Assembly: GCF_006228185.1 (NCBI RefSeq)
Contig: NZ_CP040825.1
Span: forward strand, 1-64,000
Source: Mycoplasma nasistruthionis
Lineage (GTDB): Bacteria > Bacillota_I > Bacilli_A > Mycoplasmatales > Metamycoplasmataceae
Length of the DNA stretch: 64,000 bases
Direction of reading: 5' to 3'
Shown here: positions 9,832 through 21,600 of the stretch, piece after piece
How positions within the stretch are numbered: the stretch's first letter is position 1
Layout: every line of letters begins with the position of its first letter
Program-made: the position numbers and the translations under genes
Notes under the pieces: generated by a model
The model's input: only the letters and a program-made list of their open reading frames with translations
Database searches by the model: none
What the model was told of the DNA's origin: nothing

Positions 9832-11163
9832 TTATTGATTATTAACTTTGTAAATTCCATATATATAATCATCATCTGAATTTGTGAATATTCTTTCTGG
9901 CTCTTTATCTTCAACAAATTGTAGAAGGTTTGTTTTGTCGAAACTGTCTAGTCAATTTCAATTTTCCAGATTTTGGTATCTAATTCCTAAAGTTTTGATT
10001 TTATTATTCACAGGAATAGATATTTTAAAACAAATTTCTAAAAGTTTTTCAGTATTTATTATGTCAATTTTCTTAGTAAGTTTTTGCTTTTGTAAATCAT
10101 TTTGATTATTATTTAATTCTTCTCAGAAGGTAATTTTGTTTCGTTTGTTTTTTGCTCAATATACTTTTATCTTTTCATAAACAATCAAAAACTTTTGAGA
10201 TCAATTAAAATCATTTTCCTGATGTTCTTGGTTCATAAACTCTGAAAAGTTTTTTATATTATTAGTGTTTAAAAAATTCATTTCAATAAATTCAAAATTA
10301 GAGTAAGGTTTAGTTGTCTTTTCTAAATACAAAACATAATCATTTAAAATATTTTGAGTTTTATCTTTTTCAAATAGTTTTGCCTTAAAGTAATAATCAA
10401 CAATTTCGTCCCTTCTTTTGAAACCAAAAAACTGAAACTTTACTTTGTTTAATTCAGGAAAAATGTCTAAATATAAACTACTGTCTTGTTCTTTATACAA
10501 ATAAGTTTCTTGATTGAAACTTCATTTTGCAAATCAAGAATGGTTCAAATCAGCGCCAGAAGATATATTAAATCCACTTAAATTAACACGTAAATCATCA
10601 CCTTGATTTAATATTAATTCAGATTTAGGATGCCTTCAAACATCACCAGCTTTATAAGGAACATTAGTTCTTTTGTATCTATGAATTTCACGATTTAGAT
10701 AAAATTGATCAACAGATTGTAATTCTGATTTGTCAACTAAAGTAAGGTTTAGGTTTTCAATAAAGGGCACAAATTGATTGGGTTCTATTTTTTGATATTG
10801 TTTTATATAATCATTAATTTTTAATAAGTATGCATTCATTCAAAAATATTTTTTATATTTTTGAATGAATTTATCAAAATTTTCAATATGAATATTATCA
10901 AACTCATAAATATAATTAAGCATCTGAATAAATTCTTTATCTTTTTCAAATTGCTGAATTTGCTCTTTAATTTCTTCAGATTTTTGATTTAAATTTTGAT
11001 ATTTAGAGTTTTTTAAATCTTCAATTTTAATAAAAAGATTTTCTGGTTTAATTAAGTTAAATTTTGCAACTTCTTTATTTCGAGCCACATTACAAGAACT
11101 TGAAATAAATGTCATGAATATAGAAGTTGCAATCACGTATTTTGCTAATTTTTTCAACTTCAT
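9832..11163 (-). CDS. Surface lipoprotein of unknown function
   Basis: This 443-residue protein has the signal MKLKKLAKYVIATSIFMTFISSSC with lipobox SSSC. A helical, lysine/glutamate-rich section (residues about 40-110) is followed by an aromatic-rich section with LNHSWFAKWSF, and it ends NSDDDYIYGIYKV. The C-terminal acidic-aromatic pattern recalls the lipoprotein at 7573-9308. It sits immediately upstream of the subtilase-like fragment (12-base gap). The pairing of a lipoprotein with an S8 protease resembles MIB-MIP antibody-cleavage loci, but I could not recognise MIB itself. Confidence 0.8.
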
Positions 11164-11319
11164 ATTTTGTTTTTTATCCTTATATTAAAATTATTCTACT
11201 TTTGCATTAAAGTTAATATAAATCCTTAACATTGAGCTAAAAAATGGAAAGATTTGCAAATAATATGATATTTTTCATTTCAGATACATCAAGAACTAAT
11301 ACAATCAAGTCTTTAATTC

Positions 11320-11345
11320 AAAAAACACACATAAATTATGTGTGC
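11320..11345 (-). terminator. Terminator of the lipoprotein gene at 11369
   Basis: CACACATA, AAT, TATGTGTG. On the minus strand the stem is followed by a run of T. Confidence 0.8.
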
Positions 11346-11368
11346 TTTTGTTGATTTTGAGCATTAAA

Positions 11369-12697
11369 TTAAGCTTGATTTGATTGTTTATTTCTGATTT
11401 TTTGAATTGATGAATCAATTGTTGTTGATACTAATTGAACTAACTTGTTTGATAAAGGTCTTAAAGTAAGTTTAATAATCATGTTTTTAATAATCGCTGG
11501 TAGATTTTGTGCGATTGGAACATAGTCTAAAGCGTTTTCTACTGAAGTTGAAATATATTGAGTTAAAAGTTGCTTAATTTCATCTTTCAAGTTGTCGTTT
11601 TGTGTAATTAAAGCAACAAACATTTGTTTGATTCTGAAAACAGTAGTTTTAACTTGTTTAAGAATTTTATATTGAATACCTGTTTCAGCATTTTGATTGT
11701 TTTCTTGTTGAATTTGTTCATCACTTCAGCTTGCATTAGGTTTTTTAAAATCTAGTTTTACAGCTTTAACAGTGTTGTTATATTTAAGTTTAAGATTTAA
11801 ACTTCAACCTGGTGTTTTGTTGTAGTTAAATTCTACAATTTCAACATTTGAAGGTATATAACCGTTGTTAGCCTTTAAGAATTCAACTAATAAATCAACT
11901 ACTGCTTGATATTCATTTTGTTTACCGGCTTGAACAGCTTTTTCTTTTTCTAACTTACCGTTTAGTTTACCAGCCCCAGCTTGATCCATTTTGGTTTTTA
12001 AAGTAGTTTCAAATCAAGTTTTATTTACATAATAATTGTTGTATAACTTAACTAAATACTGTGAATAATTTTCAAATTCTTCTGCAGATGCTATATCTTG
12101 ATTATCATATGTTAATGCTTGATTTGAAATATCATCAGTTGAAGTAAAAATATTGCTTGCTTCAGTTTTAGTTAATAGTGTTTTGTAGGTTTTATTAACA
12201 TTTCCAAAGTTAAAAAATGAATCTGTTATTTCTAAGAATTTAAATGTTTGATCTCCTAAGAAAGCATTTATTTCTTGATCCACTGTCATAAAGTTGTTAT
12301 AACTTTGTCTTAAAGCAGTTTTATTAATGTCTAATGAAATTTTCTTAGTTTTAGTATTAGCCTTAAATTTTACAAACTCTGTATCTAGAGCATCTTTTGA
12401 AGAATCTACTGCAGCTTGTGTTGAACTTTGATTATTTAAAACTGAAAGAGAATTGTTTACAGCAGTATTTAAGTTGTTTAAGTGCGCTTGATATTTTGCA
12501 TTTGCATAATCTTGTTTGTATGAATTTACAGATGTAATCAATGCATTTAAAGCGTTTTTGTTAACTGTTATTTCTGCTTTTGTATCAGATGGGCTGTCTT
12601 TTTTAGTGTCTGGTTGACCACAAGAAACAGCAAATGCCGAAACGGCTACTGGTGCTAAAATAGAAAAGCTTTTAGCTCATAAAAATCTTTTTTTCAT
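11369..12697 (-). CDS. Surface lipoprotein of unknown function
   Basis: This 442-residue protein has the signal MKKRFLWAKSFSILAPVAVSAFAVSC with lipobox AVSC. After a K/D-rich spacer comes a long helical region with heptad-like spacing (residues about 45-240), then a short beta-like part (VEIVEFNYN...WSLNLKLKY) and a basic amphipathic C-terminus (LPAIIKNMIIKLTLRPLSNKL). I do not recognise a family. An (AT)11 tract lies 42-63 bases upstream of the start, suggesting phase-variable expression. A terminator follows the stop, so it is probably monocistronic. Confidence 0.85.
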
Positions 12698-12880
12698 TAA
12701 TATTAATCCATTCATATTTTCGTTGTTATCTAACTTTTATTATATATATATATATATATAAATCAGAAACACAAACTGTATAAAACTGCAAAAAGTCAAA
12801 CCGATCCTAATTTTAAATCATTTTATCTCTTTAATTATATTTATTAATATTTTATAATTAAAAATATTTAGAAAGGAAAT
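12698..12880. other. Divergent intergenic region with an AT tract
   Basis: It holds the upstream sequences of the lipoprotein gene at 12697 (minus) and of the ATPase gene at 12881 (plus, preceded by AGAAAGGAAAT as ribosome binding site). No gene is seen. Confidence 0.7.
12739..12760. repeat. (AT)11 dinucleotide repeat
   Basis: Eleven uninterrupted AT units lie 42-63 bases before the lipoprotein start at 12697. Confidence 0.85.
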
Positions 12881-15607
12881 ATGAACACAGACATAGATTC
12901 AAATTTTTTAAAAACTGGACTTAGTAGTTCGCAGGTTTTAAAAAATCAAAAACATTTTGGTTTAAATAAAATAGAATCAAAAAAACGTAAAAGCATTTTT
13001 TTGATTTATTTAAACCAATTTAAAGACTTCATGATTATTTTGCTACTAATTGCCGCTGCATTTAGTTTTGGTGTAACTATTTGAGAACATTCAGCTGGTA
13101 AATTGCATTCAAATAGCGAAATAGTTATTTCATATATAGAACCATTTATTATCTTAATAGTAGTTGCTTTAAACTCTATGCTTGGGACTTATCAGGAAAT
13201 TAAGTCTGACCAAGCAGTTAAAGCGCTTCAGAAAAGCAACGAGCTTAATGCTAAAGTAATTCGCGATGGAAAAAGTCAAGTAATTAAGGCTTCTGAAGTC
13301 ACAATTGGAGATATTATTTTACTAGAAGCCGGAGATTCAATTCCTGCTGACGCTCGTTTGGTAGAAGCTTATTCACTAAGCGTTGTCGAATCAGTGCTAA
13401 CAGGAGAATCACTAGCAGTTGATAAAAAAGTTGGTCAAATTGACAACGAATTAGCTTTACCATTAGGAGATAGGTATAATTACTTATTTTCAGGAACATA
13501 CGTAGTAACTGGTAAAGCAGTTGCAATAGTTGAAGCAATTGGTGAAAAAACTGAAATGGGTAAAATCAACCAAGCTTTAAAAGAGCAAGAAATTCCGCTT
13601 TCTCCATTACAAATTAAGTTAAACAAATTAAGTACTATTTTTGGTATTTCAGGTGTTGTCTTATTATTTGTAACTGTAATTTTACAATTACTAGTTTCAA
13701 ATGGAACTATTGCAAGTAATTGAGCTAGGCCAGAAAGTTATTCATCAGCCTTAGTTATAGGAATTTCGCTAGCAGTAGCAGCTATTCCTGAAGGTTTAAT
13801 TACTTTTACAACAGTGTTGCTGGCAATTGGTGTGTCAAGAATGACTAAGCAACATGCTGTTATTAAATCATTCCCTATTGTTGAAACATTAGGTTCAACA
13901 AATATTATTTGTAGCGATAAAACCGGAACATTAACTCAAAACAAAATGACAGTTGTTAAGTTATATGATCCATTAAATCAAACTATTGATGCTACAGAAT
14001 CTAAAGTTTTAGGTTCATTAGTAGCTTGCTGTGATGCTGAAGTTCATTATGAAAATAATCAATGAACTGAAGTAGGTGATCCTACCGAAACAGCAATTTT
14101 AAGATATGGTATTGAAAAAAACAATTCAAAAGAAATGTTTTATCAATACTTTGATAAACTTTCAACACTACCTTTTGACAGTGATAGAAAGACTATGTCA
14201 GTTTTAGTATCTGACAAAGAAGGAAACCAAACAGTTATTACTAAAGGTGCTCCGGATGTAATTTTTAACAAAATTACTAACTATAAAGATGAATATAAGC
14301 AAATCAATGACGCTTGATCTAATGAAGGAATTAGAGTAATTGCCGTTGCTTATAAAAAAGTCAATGGATTAAATTCACTAACTGTTGAAGATGAAAATGA
14401 ATTAACATTTTTAGGATTAATTGGAATGATTGATCCACCAAGAGAAAATGTCAAATTATCAATTGAGCAAGCTAAAGAAGCTGGAATTAAAACAGTTATG
14501 ATTACTGGAGATCACTTAAATACAGCTAAAGCAATTGCTAAAAGCTTAAGTATTTATCAAGAAGGTGATATAGCAATTGATGGAGTAGTTTTAGCAAATA
14601 TGTCAGATGATGAACTTAAAGAACAAGTTCAACATATTTCAGTTTATGCAAGAGTTAGTCCATCTGACAAATTAAGAATTGTTAGAGCTTGACAATATCA
14701 TAACCAAGTAGTTGCTATGACTGGTGATGGAGTTAATGATGCTCCAGCACTAAAAGCTGCTGATGCAGGTTGTGCTATGGGTATAACTGGTACAGATGTT
14801 TCGAAAGAAGCAGCTGATGTTATTTTAACTGATGATAACTTTAACACCATTGTCCAAGCAGTAAAAACTGGTCGTGAAACATTCGATAGAATTAAAACAG
14901 TTATTTTAAACTTATTAGTTTCATCATTAACGGAAATTATTGTTATGTTATTTGGTCTATTTATTTTTAGATTTATCTTTAAAAACCAAATAATAGGTAG
15001 TGAACATTTATTTATAGTACTAAGTGCTTCACAGCTGCTTTGAATTAACTTATTAACACACGGACTGCCGGCTATTGCTTTAGGAATGGTTAAAAATGAC
15101 AATGACGTAATGAAACGTAAACCATTTAACAAAACAGACAGCATTTTTGCTAATGGTATGGGTGTTAAATTAATTGTTCACAGTGTTGTTTTATCAGTTC
15201 TGTCAATCTTATCTTATTTATTTGTAGGGCTATATGCTAGTTCAAACCTTATAACAGGTGAAGAGTTTATTAAACTAACCTCTGCAGCTATGTTTATTAC
15301 ACTAGGGGTTGGTTCATCAATTAATTCAATGAACTTAATGTCACAAAACTCAATCTTTAAATGTTCATTTAAAGATTACAAATTAGTTTATTTAGCTTCA
15401 CTGTTTTCATTTATTTGTGTATTAGCTTCAGCCTTTATTCCAGGTTTTGCTGATGTGTTTAAAAATGCTGATGTTAAATCAAGTAATTACGTTGCATTTT
15501 ATGCAATCATTCCTTTATTATTAGGATTCGGATTAATTGCTTATGAAGAAATCACAAAATTAATCAAACACTATCAAGCTAAAAATCACATTCAAATTCA
15601 TAATTAA
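12881..15607 (+). CDS. P2-type cation-transporting ATPase (Ca2+-ATPase-like)
   Basis: This 908-residue membrane pump has all the P-type signatures: TGES in the actuator domain, the phosphorylated Asp346 in [16 protein letters not shown] in the nucleotide domain, and [12 protein letters not shown] in the P domain. AAIPEGL in helix M4 is typical of P2A calcium pumps. About ten membrane helices are seen. In M6 the usual NL(V/L)TDGLPA is [13 protein letters not shown], so a His (about residue 727) replaces the Asp that binds Ca2+ in SERCA. Ion specificity may therefore differ. All Trp codons in the helices are TGA. The gene is intact and monocistronic. Confidence 0.93.
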
Positions 15608-15613
15608 TATCAC

Positions 15614-15642
15614 TAAACTTAGCTGTGTAGCTAAGTTTTTTT
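15614..15642 (+). terminator. Terminator after the cation ATPase gene
   Basis: AACTTAGCT, GTGT, AGCTAAGTT followed by a T-run. Confidence 0.85.
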
Positions 15643-15649
15643 GTTACAA

Positions 15650-15679
15650 AAAATATCATCCTAATTAGGATGATATTTT
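15650..15679 (-). terminator. Terminator of the giant SGNH gene
   Basis: AAAATATCATCCT, AATT, AGGATGATATTTT is a perfect 13-bp stem three bases after the minus-strand stop. Confidence 0.85.
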
Positions 15680-15682
15680 GCT

Positions 15683-18600
15683 TTAACGCTTCATAAATCC
15701 ATTGTGTAGAGCTAAAACTAAAGCATCAGTTTTAGTTTTTCCTCTGACATATCTATCTGCTGGATTTGAAGTTCTATAGTAAATATAAGCTAACAATTGA
15801 TCTTGTCAGTAGTTTGAGTTGCTTGTACTATTTGAACGGTTTCCTGTAATTCATTCATAGTTATAGTAACTGTTGTTTCCAGTAGCACCTAAGGCTTTCT
15901 TTTGAGTTCTGTTAAAGTAGTTTCATGCATTTTGATTTTTAGCAATGGCTCTTTGGAAAGCAATTTCAGTACCGTCTAAGAAAGTATTTTCAACTTCTAA
16001 AGTTGTACCATTTCAGAACAAGAATGATGAAACTCCTGATTGTTCTTTCAGAATTCATAAGAAAATAGTGCTTAATCTAAATATAGCTTTATATTCCGGA
16101 TTATTTTTGTAGTTATTAAAGTCATATCTACGATTTAAATCATGTGCATTCTTAATCATTGCATCAAACAGTGGCTCATAAATTGAAGCAATAAACTGCT
16201 TGAATTCAGAAATTAAATCAAAGATATTAACATCAAAGTCAATTTTAATACCTGATGAACTTTGTGGTTTGTTTTTAAAGTTCAGCAGTGGATCAAGTTG
16301 TGCATAAATTCCTGTTAGATTTACGTGATCACTACTGTCAAATAATCTGGTTAAGAAATTAATGAAGTTATTTCCACCAATATTATTAATTAGTTTATTA
16401 ATAAAATCACGTTTATTAAGCAGTTTGCTTAATGATATAGATTTACCTTTGTTAGCTGAGATAATGCTTAAAATTCCTTCTACAATAGCATTTTTAGCAG
16501 CTTGTGAAGGGTTAGCAACGCTTTCAAAGTCAATTGCTTTTAAGTTGGCATAAATATTATTTATAACTTCAGTTAATTCAGGTGAATTTGCAATTGTTTT
16601 AAATAGCCCTTTAATAATGTCTGTAAATAACTGTAAGTCTTGATTTTCATTTAAATTAATTCCTATTTCTTTGAATGAATTAATCAAAATACTTGCAAAG
16701 CCACGAGTAATATTGTCATTAGTTTGAGTTAAAACGTCAGAAACTCAACCATGAATTAAAGTCTTAATTTGTTCAGTTTTAGGTGATTTAAATATTTCGT
16801 TTAATGCTGATAAATAAGATGTTTTAGTATTATAAACCTCACCACGATCTATTAAATCAGTTAAAACAATTGATAATAATTCTTTTAACTTATCATTTCT
16901 TAGAGCAGTAATTAATGCTTGATTAACTGTGTTTTTGTCTATCTTATCACCAAATAAAATATTTGAAACATTTAATTCATTAATGATGTTTTGAATTTTG
17001 TTAGATTGACCTAAAACAGCATTTACCATGTCTAAAAAGGCATTGTTAATAATATCTTTATTACCAGTAACTGCTGGATCAACAAGCAGTTTTTTAACCA
17101 TGTTGTAATCAGATAAATTCAGTCCACTTAAAATTGATGAACCAATATTGCTGATAAATTGATTAATGTCATTTGATTGACTTAAAGTATTTAATAAGTT
17201 AGTTATTAATGTATCAATTATTCCAACTCTATCTAAAACATTGGCAAACTCATTTTTAAATAACTCGATAAATTTGTTAATTTTATCTGTCTTAGAAATT
17301 TCTAAAAATTCAATTAAACTATCAACAACATTTAATGCAACCTCTTTACCATTTTCAGATTTCAGAGCGTTAATTAAAATTTCTTTTAAAGCATTCTTTA
17401 AGTCATTTTTGTTTGAATTAACGTTTAAATAAACCCTTAGTAATGAAGCGATATCATTTGCATTGTTTAATCTTCCAGGATTATTTAAGAAGTAATTAAA
17501 GAATGGATCAATAATTTTCTTAATGTTGTCATGAGATGCAATTGAATTAATAAATTCACTGAATTTTTCTTTTGATTTAAAGAACTTATTAACATAGGTT
17601 AAAGCTGAGCCAGAAATACCATCGTATATTAGATTTCCAACATTTGTTTGATCTAAAACGTATTTACTAATATTAGCTATAAATGTTAATACATTTTGTT
17701 TTTGATCACTTGATGCAATGTAATTTACGTTGTCTCTAATTACATTTAATAGTTTATTTTGAAAATCTGAAGCTTTTGTTAATTCAATGAATTTATCTTT
17801 AACAGAAGTTAGTAAGTTGGCAACATTAAGGTTAATTCCGTTTGCCTTAATACTGTTTACTAAAATGTCTATAGCAAAGTCTACAAAGTTAAAGTTTTCA
17901 TTTAAACTATCAGCAAAAACTGTTAGTCATTTTAAAAACTCTTGTGGGTCAGTAATTCCGTTTAGTAATTGGTTTAAGTTGTTGTCAACTAAAACTTTGT
18001 GAACAATTTTTGAAGCTATAGTTTTGAATAAATCATTCTTTAGTAAGTTGCTTACTAAAGTTTTTAATTCTGCTGTTCAAGAGTTTTCTTGAGCACTATT
18101 TTTAAACAATAAGGTAATTAGTTCTTCTAAACTGTTTGGTTGCTTAAACTCTTGTCAATTTGTTAACACTAAATCAAATAATTTTATTATTAAATTCTTT
18201 GAAGCATCATCATTTAATACTGCTTTAAATGTATCTGTTATTTCTTGTTTAGTAATTGAATAAGGGCTTAAAGTGCTTTCGAGTTTACTAAATTCAACTA
18301 ATTTAGTAATAAATGTGTCATTTGTTTTAACGCTATCAACAAATGATGCAATTAATTTTAAAACAGTTTCTTTATTGTCTGGGAAAGCATGAAGGTGTTC
18401 AAAAGCCTTCTTGATTAAATTGTAGTCATTGAAGTTAATTAAACCATTAAGTTTTTCAACAAATTTAGGCACAAAATTAGTAATTGAATTTGTTTCAGTA
18501 ATTGAATTAATAACACTATCAATTAATTGATCATATAAGTTCGTTGCCTTTAAATATGGGACTAAATTAGCCAACAAGTCTTTTGTTAATTTAGTTCTAT

Positions 18601-21600
18601 TAACTGAATTTATGTTTAAGTTATTTTGTTGTAGATAATAACTTGATAAATCTACCACAACATCAGCAAACTCTTGTGAATTTAAAATGTTTTCAACAAG
18701 TGCTTTAATGTCATTTTTATTATTGGTTAAAATACCTGAATTTAAGACAAATTGGTTTATTAACTCAGTAGGGTTATCAATGTTTTCTACTCATTGATTA
18801 TTGTTAATAAAGTAAGAAATAATTGTTTTAACAATAGCATCTGTCGGTTGTTGTTTTAAAACATATTTAATTAAGTTAACTAAATGCTCTCTTGAAACAT
18901 ATTGATAAATATCATTTGTTTGTGGAGCAAAATTTGCAATTAAATTTAATACTGTATTGAAGTCTGAACTTTGTCTTAAACCACTATATAACTGGCTTAA
19001 AAGTTCAATTAAACCTTGTTTATTTTGTTGAATAAAATCAATATTAATTATTTTCTTAATAAAGTCTTTAGGTTTGTTTGTAACAACATCTGCTAGCACT
19101 TTGCTAAATTCTGTTGAAATTTGTTTCAAGCAATTAATTAATTCTTGATCGTTAGTTTTTTGACTGGCTTCAATTAAACCGTTAAACAATGTATCAATTA
19201 AAGGATCGACTAAACCAATTGAATCCACGATTGGTTTTAAATTATCTGCTAAAGCATTAATTGTGTTTTGAATTGAAGTTTCATTAGTTGAAACGTTGTA
19301 TTTGCTTAACGTTTTGTTTATTAAACTCTTGATTAAGTTTTTAGTTGACTGATGAGTTAATAAGTCATTAACTAATGCTTTTGTGCTTGTTTTTAAGTTG
19401 TTTAAGTCTAGTATTTCAAATAGTTTTTTAACAATGTCAGCATATGAATTTACATTGTTAAATTCATTTAATCTATTTAAAGCTTGTTTGATTGTTTCAA
19501 CAAAAATAGCTTTAAAGTTTGAATTTCCTAATAAATAAGCCCCGAAAGCTTTAACATCATCTAAATTAACAAATTGTCCTAGTTGATCTTTAAAATCGTT
19601 TGGTAGTTTATCTAAAATTTCATTTACTAATTGTTCAGGTGATAAAGTTTCAAAAACATTTTTAATAATTTGTAAAATGTCGTTCTTATTACTTGTGAAT
19701 AAAGGAGATTGAATTAATTCTTTGAATAATGCAACAACTTTTGTTTCCAGCTGTTGACCGTCGCCTGCTTTTGCTTTTAAAGCATTGCCAAGACTGTTAA
19801 AAATAGCATTAATATCAAGCTCTATACCTGATGTTTTTAAGTAATTTAAAACAGTAGATACTAATGTATCAGTTACTGAGAAATGTTTGTCAAAAATGTT
19901 ATATAAGTTAACAATGTTTTCAGCTAAACTGTCAGTATTTGAAATACCTTGGAAGAATTTTGAATAACTTGGATTTGTCAAGAATTGTTTAATAGCGTTT
20001 TTAGCAAAATTAACAATGTTTGACTTAGAAATAGCATCTTTTAATAATTTAGATAGCAATGGCGAAATTGTATTAACTAAGTTTTGATCAGATGCTACTA
20101 ATTTAACTAAATCATTGTAACTATTTGCACTTGCATAATTGCTTGCATTAGTAATTAAATTAGTAACAATTGCATCCACAATTTGACGAGCTTCAGTTGA
20201 AGTTGCTAGTTCTACAACGGCGTTTGTAACATCTTGTGGTTGTAAATTAATGGCATTAGCAATGTCATTTGAAGGTAAATTATTTTGAATTAATTTTGTA
20301 ATTACATCAGTTGTTAGGTATTTTTCAATCGCTTTTTTAGCTAATTTTTGTATTTTTTCATTTTCAACTGTAAATATTTTTGAATTTAATAAAGTCTTAA
20401 CTAATTTATAGTCAGATAAATTAAATAATGAAGCAAGATTATTTACAAAATGACTAGTTAAACCTTGCAGATTGTTTGAAGCTTGAACTGATTTATCCAA
20501 TAAATTAAGAGCTTTAGTAATTAATGATTCATTTTGGTCTAAATTAACAATTGCTAAAGCTGTTTTTCTAAGTTCTTGATAGAACTGATTTGAAAATTCA
20601 ACTTCGATTAATTCATTGTCTTTTAAGGTTTTATTTAATGCCTTTGCTAATAAATTGTCTAATGAACTTTGATTTAAAATATTGCTTAATAAGCTTGATA
20701 TTTGGTAGTTATTGTTTTTAACAATATTTGAACCTTTTAGAATGGCAAATATTGCTGTTTCGGGGTCGTTAAAGAAATTACGCAATGAATCATTGTCAAT
20801 TACATAGTCTATTGCACTAGTTAAAATTGGCAATAAGTTTTGATCTTGAATAATTGCTGTAAGGAGTGATTTTAATGCTTGCTTGTCTAAATAAGTATTA
20901 AAAACTTCAGCATTAGAACCATCAATTGCTTGAGTGATTAAATTAATTACTGTAGGTGAGTTTAGTTGTGTTTTTAATAATTTATTAATTAAGAATTTGA
21001 TGTATTCTTTATTGTTTGAATAAATTGGAGAATTTAAAATTTTGTCTACAAGCCCTTGTGGCGAAGCTTCAAATTTTGTTTTCACTAAATTTAAAATAGC
21101 TTCTGGTAATTCTTTCAGTTTAGCTAGTAAATCACTGTTATTTGTTTTAGCTTCCTTAAGTTTGTTTGTTGTGAGTTCAATAATTTGTGGATATAACTCA
21201 AGTTCTTTTAATAAAGGAATTAAACCAGTAATTACATTATTAATAAAGTTAGGAGTTAAATCATTGTAATAAGCACCTAAATTTTGTTGCAATAATTTAA
21301 CAATTAGATTTTCAATAGCATTAACACTTCTAGAATCAGCAATAATAGAATCTAAGACAGTAGCTAAGTTTTGTTGAATTGAATCAAAGTTTAAAGCTTT
21401 AATTACAATTTGAATTAAGTCGTTAAAGTTATTTACATTTTCCAGATGGTCTAATGAGTCAAAAATTGAATTCAACTGATCTGTAAAAATATTGTTAAAT
21501 GCTTGATTTTTAAGCAAGAATTGAATTAAATAAACAACATCGCCTTGCGGTGCATAACTTTGAATTTTTGATTGTAATTCAGAAGGTAAAACCGTTTGAT

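Noticed and set aside
14698-15144. Minus-strand open frame of 148 codons
   Set aside because: Antisense shadow of the P-type ATPase P domain and M5-M6 region.
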